Source of the DNA: a virus
Reading direction: 5' to 3' (one strand)
IMG/VR virus record: IMGVR_UViG_3300035666_000005
Coordinates: 56,877-120,876 of that record
DNA: 64,000 bases
Each line of letters opens with the position of its first letter. Position 1 is the stretch's first letter. The position numbers were made by a program, and so were the translations under genes. Positions 55,502-62,442 of this stretch are shown in pieces. Under the pieces are notes generated by a model. That model saw only the letters and a list, made by a program, of their open reading frames with translations, searched no databases and was not told the DNA's origin.

Positions 55502-55726
55502 ATGAGTATTTGTATTTTATATAAATTAAAAGTAGCGAAAGCTGGGCACGCAGTGACTTTATATGTATATAAAAATTCTACATATGTATACGACCCAGCT
55601 TTCGCCAGTTATCAATTAACACAGTTTCCAGTGTATGAACCTTATAAGATAGTTCAACTTATGCATCCTATGAGTAAAGTAGAATGGGCTGAATATGCTG
55701 AAAATGTAGTATTGTATAATCCTTAG
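55502..55726 (+). CDS. Small papain-fold-like fragment, unknown
   Basis: 74 residues from the ATG at 55502. An upstream in-frame ATG at 55478 lies inside the 5' end of the opposite gene and is less likely. The segment KAGHAVTLYVYKNSTYVYDP looks like the His and Asp strands of a papain-like fold (GHAV, then YDP). The usual helix with catalytic Cys is missing; the only Cys is C4. It may be a degraded or truncated relative. It converges with the next gene. Confidence 0.4.
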   Translation: MSICILYKLKVAKAGHAVTLYVYKNSTYVYDPAFASYQLTQFPVYEPYKIVQLMHPMSKVEWAEYAENVVLYNP

Positions 55727-55890
55727 AAAAGAATACTCAAAACATTCTTAAAGCATAGCTTTATTAAACGACAACCACGTTTTAAGGATTTTCTGAATTC
55801 TAAACTTTCACCAATATAACCGATACCACCATACATACCATAAACTATACCACTGTTAGCTAAATATTGTTCAGTTTTAAATTTATTCAT
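55723..55890 (-). CDS. Small basic peptide with strong ribosome binding site
   Basis: 55 residues from the ATG at 55890, chosen because AAAGGAGGTG lies with GGAGG 5 bases before it, a near-perfect Shine-Dalgarno and the best in the window. The first half is Gly/Tyr-rich (GIVYGMYGGIGYIGES) and the C-terminal half is basic with two Cys. A sigma-70-like promoter lies just upstream. Such expression signals, unlike those of all its neighbours, suggest early or independent expression. Function unknown. Confidence 0.65.
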   Translation of the reverse strand: MNKFKTEQYLANSGIVYGMYGGIGYIGESLEFRKSLKRGCRLIKLCFKNVLSILF

Positions 55891-55893
55891 TCG

Positions 55894-55938
55894 CACCTCC
55901 TTTCTACTATATATTACAGCAAAAACGGTGCTAATCAA
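55894..55938 (-). promoter_or_regulatory. Sigma-70-like promoter plus strong SD for the 55-residue gene
   Basis: Minus-strand TTGATT (55933-55938), a 16-base spacer and TAATAT (55911-55916). AAAGGAGGTG is at 55894-55903. An alternative TATAGT is 5-6 bases closer to the gene. Confidence 0.65.
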
Positions 55939-55950
55939 GTTACAATATTG

Positions 55951-56367
55951 TTATAAAATTTTTGTTACTATTGGAACAGGTAAATAAATAGAATTAATAG
56001 TTAGCCAATTTGTCACAAGCCATGGGTACAACACATTTTCGGTACTGTAATAAATGCCTTCTAAACTATTTTCACTAAAATCATAAATTTGCCATTTATT
56101 TTCAAAATAAGCTGTAAAATAATTAGAATTACCATCTTTATTATAGTATGGCTTTTCATCAAATTCAAGAGTGTAATTAAAAACACCATTTAAGACGCTA
56201 TATCCACCATTCTGAATAAGTACGCTATTTAATAATCCTGGAAGTTCTGGTGGCAAAGGATTTTGTATGAAAAAAATAGATGTATTTAAAACATTATTTG
56301 TTCCCGCAAAAATTTGAGACCCTGTTTCTATACTATCAAGACCCCTAGGTAAAAAAAGATTATCCAT
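55951..56367 (-). CDS. Small fibre protein with common viral beta domain
   Basis: 138 residues. The second half carries a domain seen in many phage fibres: YSVLNGVFNYTLEFDEKP, YYNKDGNSNYFTAYF, then KWQIYDF and IYYSTENVLYPWLVTNW. The first half has the fibre spacer phrase SIETGSQIFAGTNN. It probably decorates a fibre. It has its own GTGTAA element and faces the methyltransferase gene back-to-back. Confidence 0.6.
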   Translation of the reverse strand: MDNLFLPRGLDSIETGSQIFAGTNNVLNTSIFFIQNPLPPELPGLLNSVLIQNGGYSVLNGVFNYTLEFDEKPYYNKDGNSNYFTAYFENKWQIYDFSENSLEGIYYSTENVLYPWLVTNWLTINSIYLPVPIVTKIL

Positions 56368-56376
56368 TAAAATATA

Positions 56377-56382
56377 TTACAC
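56377..56382 (-). promoter_or_regulatory. GTGTAA late element for the small fibre gene
   Basis: Minus-strand ACTTATAAAATGTGTAATATATTTTA, with GTGTAA 9 bases before the ATG at 56367. On the opposite strand the same sequence lies upstream of a TATAAT (56403-56408), 5 to 7 bases before the methyltransferase ATG. Confidence 0.6.
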
Positions 56383-56413
56383 ATTTTATAAGTTTAATGA
56401 TATAATAAATATA

Positions 56414-56989
56414 ATGCCATTTTCATCAAATACTTTCGATTCAGTTCTTAAAGAAAATTTATTACAAATAAATCCATCTAAAATATTAGATGTTGGTGCT
56501 GGAGCCGGTAAAAATTTTCAACTTATAAAACAAATTTGTCCTAACTCTATAATAGAAGCTATAGAACCAACAGATTCATACATTAATCAGTATAATTTAA
56601 ATCAATTATATGATAAAGTATATCATAAAACTCTACAGGAATTTTGTAAAGAAAATCCAGGAAATAAATATAATGTTGTGCTTTTCGGAGATGTTCTTGA
56701 ACATTTTTTTCGTTCTGAAGCTGTTGATTATATTGATTATTTTTTATATAGAAGTGATTGGGTTATTGCAATTTGGCCAACATTTATGCCACAAGATGAT
56801 TATGAAGGAAATCATTACGAAATACACAAAAGTAATTTTAATTTAATAGACCTTTCGCAAAAGTTTGACATTCATTATTATAAAAAACAATTTGGATGGT
56901 TTCATTGGAATGATTCTAAAAATACTCATTGTGAATATAATTATTGCGTTATGAAAGGTTATGTTACAAGACGCGATACGGGAATATGA
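56414..56989 (+). CDS. Class I SAM-dependent methyltransferase
   Basis: 191 residues. Motif I ILDVGAGAGKNFQLI, an acidic motif II (IEAIEPTDSY) and motif IV-like VLFGDVLEHFF match small class I methyltransferases. The acceptor is not apparent; similar enzymes in glycosyltransferase clusters methylate sugars. The stop overlaps the next gene (ATGA). Confidence 0.8.
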   Translation: MPFSSNTFDSVLKENLLQINPSKILDVGAGAGKNFQLIKQICPNSIIEAIEPTDSYINQYNLNQLYDKVYHKTLQEFCKENPGNKYNVVLFGDVLEHFFRSEAVDYIDYFLYRSDWVIAIWPTFMPQDDYEGNHYEIHKSNFNLIDLSQKFDIHYYKKQFGWFHWNDSKNTHCEYNYCVMKGYVTRRDTGI

Positions 56990-57885
56990 AGGTTCTTTTT
57001 TATACGCAAAATCGTTGGGCTTTTGGTTCTATTCACCACGGATTAATAAAAGAATTATATAAACATGGAATATATGGTAACTTAATTGATTGGACCATAT
57101 CTTATACAGAAGAAGAATTTAGGTATTTAAATAATGTGTACGATCTTTTTGTAACCACTCCTGAAGCGGTAATTTCGCTACATCAAACTTATAATATTCC
57201 ATTAAATAAAATAATTGCCGTTGCACATGGTCAATGGGACTTATTATTAGCAAAAGAAAAATGGGGCACAGAATTCTATTCACAAATTTATAATTTTGGA
57301 GTAGTATCAGAAATATTAAAAATTAAATCACAAGAATTTGGGATAGGAACAATTCCAAAAATTGTTGAGCTTGGTTTACATACAGATGTTTACCAATGCA
57401 AGCCTTCGCAAGAATTAAAAACGGTTGGCTATGGAGGATTAAAAGAAACAAAAAATTATTTTGGAGAAGAAATCAAACGTGGATGGATGGTAGAAACAGC
57501 CCTACAAAATTTAGGAGTTAATTTTAAATTTAATTATGAATTAAATCATTTATGTATGCCTGGATACTATAGAACAATAGATTGTTTAGTGGTGTCTTCT
57601 TCAGAAGAATCTGCTGGACTTCCTGCAATGGAAGCGGCGCTTGCTGGCCGTTTAGTTTTAAGTACTCCTGTTGGATATTTCGAAAGAAACGCTAAAAATG
57701 GCGGTGGTATATTATTACCACTTGAGCCAGAACCGTTTATGCAAAAATTAAAAGAATATATTACTTTTTATAAAAATAACCCAGAAGAATATCGACAAAA
57801 ATGTACTCAAATACAAAAATATGCACAAGAAAATTATCGATGGGAAAATAAAATAGATAACTGGATAGCTTTGTTCAATAAATAA
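56986..57885 (+). CDS. GT4-like glycosyltransferase
   Basis: 299 residues from the ATG at 56986, overlapping the previous stop TGA. The N-terminus starts MKVLFYTQNRWAFGSIHHGL. The C-terminal domain has the GT4 run VVSSSEESAGLPAMEAALAG, then RLVLSTPVGYF and a Gly-rich GGGILLPLEP. Few GT4 enzymes place an Asp/Glu pair differently here; the SAGLPAMEA segment is the E-x7-E equivalent. It probably adds one sugar in the same pathway as the neighbours. Confidence 0.8.
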   Translation: MKVLFYTQNRWAFGSIHHGLIKELYKHGIYGNLIDWTISYTEEEFRYLNNVYDLFVTTPEAVISLHQTYNIPLNKIIAVAHGQWDLLLAKEKWGTEFYSQIYNFGVVSEILKIKSQEFGIGTIPKIVELGLHTDVYQCKPSQELKTVGYGGLKETKNYFGEEIKRGWMVETALQNLGVNFKFNYELNHLCMPGYYRTIDCLVVSSSEESAGLPAMEAALAGRLVLSTPVGYFERNAKNGGGILLPLEPEPFMQKLKEYITFYKNNPEEYRQKCTQIQKYAQENYRWENKIDNWIALFNK

Positions 57886-57887
57886 AT

Positions 57888-58451
57888 ATGGATATTAAAA
57901 ATGATTTAAAATTTGAGAGTGAATATTGGGGTGATTGTACGAATACTTTTGATGAAGACCAAAAACACTATGTATATGCAAAGTATATGGGTTTACAACA
58001 AGAACATTTTAGTTTTAATATTTTTGGTAAATCAGTATTAGATATTGGCGGTGGTCCAACTTCAATGCTTCTTAAAACTAGAAACTTAAAAGAGGGTCTA
58101 GTATGTGATCCATTAAATTATCCACATTGGACAACATTAAGATATTTAGAAAAAAATATTAATGTAAAAGTAATTCGTGGAGAAGATGTCGTAGAAGAAG
58201 GGTGGGACGAAGTTTGGATTTATAATTGTTTACAGCATACAGACGATCCAGAAAAAATTATCCATAACGCATTAAAAGCCGCCAAAGTCCTTAGAATCTT
58301 CGAATGGGTAGACGTTCCTCCACACGAAGGTCATCCGCAAATGATTACTAAAGAATTTCTAGACAAGGCAATTGGTAAAGAAGGAAATACCGTCCAGCTT
58401 GCTGAAAATGGCTGCTTTGGTAAAGCTTATTTTAATATTAAGTTTATCTAG
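57888..58451 (+). CDS. Second SAM-dependent methyltransferase
   Basis: 187 residues. Motif I SVLDIGGGPTSMLL, LVCDPLNYPHW as motif II, and a motif IV-like WIYNCLQHTDDPEKI define a class I fold. The EWVDVPPHEGHP region is rich in His/Pro and may contact the acceptor. It is two bases from the previous gene and converges with the fibre gene (8-base overlap of ends). It probably methylates a glycan or sugar intermediate. Confidence 0.8.
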   Translation: MDIKNDLKFESEYWGDCTNTFDEDQKHYVYAKYMGLQQEHFSFNIFGKSVLDIGGGPTSMLLKTRNLKEGLVCDPLNYPHWTTLRYLEKNINVKVIRGEDVVEEGWDEVWIYNCLQHTDDPEKIIHNALKAAKVLRIFEWVDVPPHEGHPQMITKEFLDKAIGKEGNTVQLAENGCFGKAYFNIKFI

Positions 58452-60009
58452 TTTCGCGCCACTGTAAACTAGCAAAAGTATCACTTGCATTAGTGCCAAT
58501 TCCAGATCCAATTATAACAAAAACATTACTATTCGTACTATCGATATTTTGACTAATATATCCTCTTTTTGCGCTTGATAAAGCTGCTATTTGAGATTGT
58601 GCGCTAAATTTTCCAGCACCCTGACCGCCAGCAATGCAATATCCTGCGTCTACTAGCATTCCACTTGTAAAATTAACGCTTGTTGCACTAATATTATATT
58701 GAACAACGCTTTCATCATTTGCACTCACCCAAGAACCGCCAACTATCTGCCCCGTGCTTGGAATTCTCCAAAGCTCATAAGTTATTGCATCTGTTAAAGT
58801 ATAAATATTGGCCATGTTTGCTCTGACAACACTACGGTTTGGTTTTCCGTAATATCCAGTTTTTAATGCTATCGCAACTAAAGGAAGTTGACTGGTTGTA
58901 GTTACAGATCTTGCCATTGTATTTCTTGCTGAAAAATCTACACCTGCTTCATTGTAGCCACCCTCACTAATAACCGTTGCACAAATTTGATCCATCGTAT
59001 CTGTACCAACTGCGCTGCTATAATTTCTAATTTCACACCGGACTGGAAGATTTGGATTACTCCAATAAACGGCGGGTTTATTATTACTATTATAGAATTC
59101 GTGAGCAATCACGCTTTCGCCATTATGAACAAACCCAGCGCGTACTCTTCCAACCCCAAGCCATTGAAAATCTGCTGTAAATAATTGAGTTTTAGTAGGG
59201 TCTAAATTAAAACTCGACGCACCACTTCCATTGCATTTATCAATGTTCCAATTATTTTGTGTTATTCTTTCTTCCGATACAAATCCAGAAACATCACCTC
59301 TTAAAACAAGTGATAAAGTCCCATCGCCGCTCTGTTCAAAAAAGATTCCATTACGGTCATCAAAAAGACCAATTCTTTTATTTGTGCCATTACGATATCC
59401 TGTAAAATTAAAACTTTGGAAAGTTAATTCACTTTTACCTGGCATGTAGTGATGATACATGCGGCTTTGGTGGATGGTAAAATCATTTGCGCCAGTCCCA
59501 ACTTGCAATATTGCTTTTGCTTGATTAACATTGAATGATACAGAAGCATTCGCCCCACTAGTTTTAGTTAATAGTTCTGTTTCTTCTCCATAAACATGGG
59601 AATAGTCAGCGAGGGTAAATGGGTTAGATATTCTTTGGCGACCAAATGCATCTATTTGCGCTGATTGACTTGAAAAATTAGTTACATTAACATTAACTGG
59701 ATTGGTTACAGATACGTTACCCGTAACGTTTTGAACTGTTGGAAAATTCGCAACAGTTACGTTGCCCGTAACGTTACCCGTAACGTTTTGAACTGTTGGA
59801 AAATTCGCAACAGTTACGTTGCCCGTAACGTTACCCGTAACGTTTTGAACTGTTGGAAAATTCGCAACAGTGACGTTGCCTGTAACGTTTTGAACAGCTG
59901 GGAAATTGTTTACTAAAACTCCATCAACAACCGAAACTTGCACAGGTGTATTTTGGCCTTCTTGTTCGGCTTTATGTATTGTTTTGATCACTGTTGTACT
60001 ATTACACAT
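58444..60009 (-). CDS. Tail fibre with NVTG/NFPTVQ repeats
   Basis: 521 residues from the ATG at 60009 (MCNSTTVIKTIHKAEQEG). An upstream start at 60069 would add a hydrophobic stretch and overlap the divergent small gene, so it is rejected. Residues about 45-110 are repeats of VTVANFPTVQNVTGNVTGN (19 residues). The rest (residues 130-521) is beta-rich and soluble, probably the receptor-binding or adaptor domain. It is the last late-type gene before the compositional change. Confidence 0.65.
   Translation of the reverse strand: MCNSTTVIKTIHKAEQEGQNTPVQVSVVDGVLVNNFPAVQNVTGNVTVANFPTVQNVTGNVTGNVTVANFPTVQNVTGNVTGNVTVANFPTVQNVTGNVSVTNPVNVNVTNFSSQSAQIDAFGRQRISNPFTLADYSHVYGEETELLTKTSGANASVSFNVNQAKAILQVGTGANDFTIHQSRMYHHYMPGKSELTFQSFNFTGYRNGTNKRIGLFDDRNGIFFEQSGDGTLSLVLRGDVSGFVSEERITQNNWNIDKCNGSGASSFNLDPTKTQLFTADFQWLGVGRVRAGFVHNGESVIAHEFYNSNNKPAVYWSNPNLPVRCEIRNYSSAVGTDTMDQICATVISEGGYNEAGVDFSARNTMARSVTTTSQLPLVAIALKTGYYGKPNRSVVRANMANIYTLTDAITYELWRIPSTGQIVGGSWVSANDESVVQYNISATSVNFTSGMLVDAGYCIAGGQGAGKFSAQSQIAALSSAKRGYISQNIDSTNSNVFVIIGSGIGTNASDTFASLQWRETR
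59719..59889. repeat. 57-base tandem repeats in the fibre gene
   Basis: Three units of period 57 begin at 59719, 59776 and 59833, with the last decaying near 59875. Each contains a palindromic gtaacgttac-type stretch. The repeats are in frame and encode the 19-residue stalk. Confidence 0.95.
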
Positions 60010-60036
60010 TTTTTTTATTCTTTTTTTAAATATTAA

Positions 60037-60042
60037 TATAAT
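60037..60042 (+). promoter_or_regulatory. TATAAT box exactly 6 bases before a start codon
   Basis: TATAAT at 60037-60042 is followed by six bases and the ATG at 60049. The -35 region is only T-rich (TTTATT at about 18 bases). Confidence 0.5.
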
Positions 60043-60048
60043 GTTTAT

Positions 60049-60207
60049 ATGAAACAGTGTCAAATGCACATATCCCCAGCGCCCGAATGTCTTGTGCCAT
60101 GCCCAGAAGAAGCTACCGAAATACTAACATTAGGTAATCATACAGACATGTTACTTTGTAAAGAACACTACAAGTCTTTTAATAATCTTCATAAACAAGA
60201 AGATTAA
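60049..60207 (+). CDS. Small cysteine-containing protein, unknown
   Basis: 52 residues (starts MKQCQMHISPAPECLVPC). Cysteines at 4, 14, 18 and 37 and a nearby His (CKEHY) suggest metal binding. Divergent from the fibre gene at 58444-60009; its start lies 40 bases from that gene's start. It has a clear -10 box. Confidence 0.6.
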   Translation: MKQCQMHISPAPECLVPCPEEATEILTLGNHTDMLLCKEHYKSFNNLHKQED

Positions 60208-60535
60208 ATTAAAATCTAGAAAAATAAAAACCCCGCCGAATTTTTAGATTTGATTATTATTATTTATTATCTTTTACTCTTAAAGTTTTAGAAAAGGGTA
60301 GGGGGTGGCGTACATATATAAATACAGAGAAACCTATACATTACTATAGGAATATGTATAGAAACTATATATAAGAATAAGAGTAATGGGTTAAATTAAA
60401 TTAATTAAAATAAAAGTCCAGGAGATTGAAATTTCACCCCCCCGGCCCTAAAAAATAAAACGCCTGTTCGAATTTTTTCAAAAATGGGAGGGGGTTATCA
60501 CCTCAAAAAAAATTTAAAAAAATGCAAAAAATCGC
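60208..60535. other. 328-base non-coding junction between late and right-end modules
   Basis: No convincing gene was seen. It begins AT-rich, has a G-rich patch (GGGTAGGGGGTGG at about 60297-60309), a 9-base inverted repeat TTACTCTTA / TAAGAGTAA roughly 110 bases apart, a C-run (CCCCCCC at about 60437) and GGGAGGGGG near 60486. It ends where the first TTGCTT promoter of the right-end module begins. It might hold a regulatory RNA or an origin; nothing decides. Confidence 0.6.
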
Positions 60536-60563
60536 TTGCTTTTCTGCCGTCCCGTGCTATTCT
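60536..60563 (+). promoter_or_regulatory. Promoter TTGCTT-N16-TATTCT for the gene at 60570
   Basis: The -35 lies at 60536-60541 and the -10 at 60558-60563. Six bases separate the -10 from the ATG, so the RNA should start at or next to the A of ATG. Confidence 0.7.
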
Positions 60564-60569
60564 TTAACC

Positions 60570-60752
60570 ATGAAGAAGAAATACTACACCAGCACAGAGA
60601 TCATCGAATACGCCGAACAGGTCGGCGCGGTCTGCACCTTCGCCTCGCTCAGTCTGCGAGTGTTCAAAGGATGGACAGCGAAAGGCTCTTACGAGGTCAA
60701 ATTCCATCGCGTTGAGCCTTGCGTGTGGATGAAAAAAATCGTAAGAAAATAA
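60570..60752 (+). CDS. Small basic protein, unknown
   Basis: 60 residues, starting MKKKYYTSTEIIEYAEQVG, with a basic end (CVWMKKIVRK). The ATG at 60570 is chosen over an upstream one because it sits six bases after the -10. It has no SD. It is the first gene of the right-end module. Small DNA-binding or host-takeover function is possible. Confidence 0.75.
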   Translation: MKKKYYTSTEIIEYAEQVGAVCTFASLSLRVFKGWTAKGSYEVKFHRVEPCVWMKKIVRK

Positions 60753-60761
60753 AAAAATCCC

Positions 60762-60789
60762 TTGACTCTCACCGCATCTCTGATACTCT
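60762..60789 (+). promoter_or_regulatory. Promoter TTGACT-N16-TACTCT for the gene at 60796
   Basis: The -35 is at 60762-60767 and the -10 at 60784-60789, six bases before the ATG. It matches the others in geometry. Confidence 0.75.
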
Positions 60790-60795
60790 AAAAGC

Positions 60796-60975
60796 ATGAA
60801 AGAAAAAACACCACAAAAAGGCCAGCTCTGGGTGAGCGGCAACACAGTCTACCGCGTCATTCGTAACGAGGGCGACAAGACTCACGCTCATAATCATGGT
60901 AAGATGGGCCTGTTCTACACACGCAATCTGAAGATTGCGACCCCTTCCCAAGTCGCAGAATACTTGGGAAAATAG
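60796..60975 (+). CDS. Small basic protein, unknown
   Basis: 59 residues (MKEKTPQKGQLWVSGNTVYR). It looks like a single small beta-rich domain ending in a helix (TPSQVAEYLGK). It has a His-rich turn (THAHNHGK). The start is set by the leaderless promoter. No known family. Confidence 0.7.
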   Translation: MKEKTPQKGQLWVSGNTVYRVIRNEGDKTHAHNHGKMGLFYTRNLKIATPSQVAEYLGK

Positions 60976-60976
60976 T

Positions 60977-61005
60977 TTGACAATCACCACAAAACCTAAC
61001 AGAAT
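60977..61005 (+). promoter_or_regulatory. TTGACA-N17-CAGAAT for the gene at 61012
   Basis: The -35 TTGACA is perfect at 60977-60982. The -10 (61000-61005) is poor but lies six bases before the ATG. Confidence 0.55.
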
Positions 61006-61011
61006 AACAAC

Positions 61012-61200
61012 ATGACAAAAAAACAATTCACCGCCATCGCTCACATCTTGGGAAAACGCTTGGCCGAAAAAGTCGAAGCACCCATCGCAGAATACGAAGT
61101 CATCGAAGCTATCGCGTCTGACTTTGTCGAATACTTCAAAACTCAAAATCCTTTGTTTAAGGAAGAACTCTTTTTGGAAGCCTTCTATACCAGAAAATAA
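61012..61200 (+). CDS. Small helical protein, unknown
   Basis: 62 residues, amphipathic helices (AHILGKRLAEKVEAPIAEYE) and an aromatic end (FLEAFYTRK). Leaderless-type promoter; no SD. Resembles small phage regulatory or anti-host peptides only in size. Confidence 0.7.
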   Translation: MTKKQFTAIAHILGKRLAEKVEAPIAEYEVIEAIASDFVEYFKTQNPLFKEELFLEAFYTRK

Positions 61201-61204
61201 AACT

Positions 61205-61294
61205 ATGTCAATCTGGGTTCCACTCTTTTACCTGTGCATCTTTCCTTCTGCTTGTGCGATCCTCATCCTCTGGGCTGATTCCAGACAAAAATAA
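61205..61294 (+). CDS. Very short membrane peptide
   Basis: 29 residues, mostly one hydrophobic segment (WVPLFYLCIFPSACAILILW) followed by ADSRQK. It begins four bases after the previous stop. Its reality is uncertain because of its size. If real it would be a small membrane peptide. Confidence 0.35.
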   Translation: MSIWVPLFYLCIFPSACAILILWADSRQK

Positions 61295-61298
61295 TCAC

Positions 61299-61478
61299 AT
61301 GAAAAAATACATCACATTCGACAAGATTGCCTACGCAATGTCCCTCTCCACATTCATCTTCATCGCGGTAACGCTTTGTGCTGCTTGCATTGACTTGCAA
61401 CACCGAACCAGCAAAAACCAAAAGCAAATGCAGGAAGAAGTCCGCGCAATGTTTGCCCACATCGAGAAACCTCTATGA
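61299..61478 (+). CDS. Small membrane protein, unknown
   Basis: 59 residues from the ATG at 61299. One membrane segment at about 12-31 (AMSLSTFIFIAVTLCAACID), then a charged soluble part. The start is four bases after the previous stop, and an AAAAAT box sits six bases before it. It overlaps the next start by ATGA. Confidence 0.6.
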   Translation: MKKYITFDKIAYAMSLSTFIFIAVTLCAACIDLQHRTSKNQKQMQEEVRAMFAHIEKPL

Positions 61479-61675
61479 TCACACCCAACATCCAAAAAGC
61501 TCTTGAGTCAAACGGAGTCCGTTTCTTTGCAAAAGACTTCCTCATGGAAGGTATGCGGAAAGACTGCGTTGACGCCGTGCATGATGCAAAACTCGTTTAT
61601 GACTTACTGCGCGAACGCATGGAAGTCATTCTCTCACTCACTCCAACTTATCCAGAAACAGAAACAAATGAGTAA
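61475..61675 (+). CDS. Small helical protein, unknown
   Basis: 66 residues (MITPNIQKALESNGVRFFAK). Starts inside the preceding stop (ATGA), so translation is coupled. Charged amphipathic helices, with a Cys. No family recognised. Confidence 0.65.
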   Translation: MITPNIQKALESNGVRFFAKDFLMEGMRKDCVDAVHDAKLVYDLLRERMEVILSLTPTYPETETNE

Positions 61676-61856
61676 AGACCAAGTCAAAGCCGTGTGCGAT
61701 TACTCGCATGATGTCATAAAAAAAATCAGAGCAATGTTTGGCATAAAGAAAAAAGTGCCGTCACTTCTTTGTCATAGTCTCGCGCACCTGAACACCGCGA
61801 CATGGCTCGAGCGCGCCGTATGCAACGGCACAATCATGGACTACAAGCCGCGATAA
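61668..61856 (+). CDS. Small basic protein, unknown
   Basis: 62 residues from the ATG at 61668, overlapping the previous gene by eight bases. Earlier ATGs in the same frame lie inside that gene. Basic early part (KKIRAMFGIKKKVPS), and three Cys in the sequence. No known family. Confidence 0.6.
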   Translation: MSKDQVKAVCDYSHDVIKKIRAMFGIKKKVPSLLCHSLAHLNTATWLERAVCNGTIMDYKPR

Positions 61857-62045
61857 CGTAAAGCGCTAATAATCAAGCACTTACGGCGGCGCGCCCCGCC
61901 GCGCGACCTAAGTCCTTGATATTCAACGACTTACACAAACACACATTCACGAAGCATGCCAACATGCGTGTCAAGCACAAAAAATATTTTTTTTAATCGT
62001 AAAAAAATCCCTTGCTTTTTCCATGATCTGTGCTACTCTGTATGT
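61857..62045. repeat. Regulatory cassette copy 1 (about 190 bases)
   Basis: No gene. Contains ATCAAGCACTTACGGCGGCG, a GC-rich hairpin (GCGGCG / CGCCGC at 61886-61902), a second ATTCAACGACTTAC near 61920, then GTCAAGCAC, an A/T tract (aaaaaatatttttttttaat-like) and a TTGCTT promoter. A second copy with the same order lies at 63123-63309. Confidence 0.85.
62012..62039 (+). promoter_or_regulatory. Promoter TTGCTT-N16-TACTCT for the gene at 62046
   Basis: The -35 lies at 62012-62017 and the -10 at 62034-62039, six bases before the ATG at 62046. It closes cassette copy 1. Confidence 0.75.
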
Positions 62046-62399
62046 ATGAAAGATAAAGAAAACACCACGTTCAACGTCAACGGAACCCTCTGCACGCTCG
62101 TCGTCTCGGAAGACTTCGATGGAGATTGCACTAAACTCTGGCACGAACTCGTCAGCGTCGAGACTGGCAAGACCATCCACACTCTCGGCTGGTCGCCTTA
62201 CTCTTGCCCTTCTGATGAAGAAGTGCAACAGATCATCGACCTCGGTTTGCCCGATGGTTTGCGCTGGGCTAACTTCGATCCCTACTCTGGTTTCAACTTC
62301 GACAGCGAAACGCTGGCGAAATACCTCGCTGGCTACGAAGGTGTCAATGGTGGAAAAATGGAATTGACCTTCCGCAAGCGTTCCGCCATGGCCGCATAA
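62046..62399 (+). CDS. Protein of unknown function
   Basis: 117 residues from the ATG at 62046. Acidic, with a WSPYSCPSDEEVQQIIDLGL helix and an aromatic YSGFNFDSE turn. Higher GC than the late genes, mainly at third codon positions. It is the largest complete gene of the right-end module. No family was recognised. Confidence 0.75.
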   Translation: MKDKENTTFNVNGTLCTLVVSEDFDGDCTKLWHELVSVETGKTIHTLGWSPYSCPSDEEVQQIIDLGLPDGLRWANFDPYSGFNFDSETLAKYLAGYEGVNGGKMELTFRKRSAMAA

Positions 62400-62407
62400 A
62401 AAATCTC

Positions 62408-62436
62408 TTGCCATTAACCTCAACATCCCATATCCT
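62408..62436 (+). promoter_or_regulatory. Promoter TTGCCA-N17-TATCCT for the gene at 62443
   Basis: The -35 is at 62408-62413, the -10 at 62431-62436 and the ATG at 62443, again six bases. Confidence 0.7.
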
Positions 62437-62442
62437 AACAAT

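Noticed and set aside
59719-59889. Palindromic repeats suggesting a CRISPR array or origin
   Set aside because: Period 57 in frame, encoding a 19-residue stalk repeat. The palindromes come from codons for NVTGNVT.
60208-60535. tRNA or structured RNA in the junction region
   Set aside because: No clover-leaf or CCA end could be drawn. The inverted repeat arms are 9 bases and far apart.
60564-60845. Open reading frame on the minus strand across two small plus-strand genes
   Set aside because: The plus-strand genes have promoters at the correct distance; the opposite frame has none and is a GC-driven shadow.
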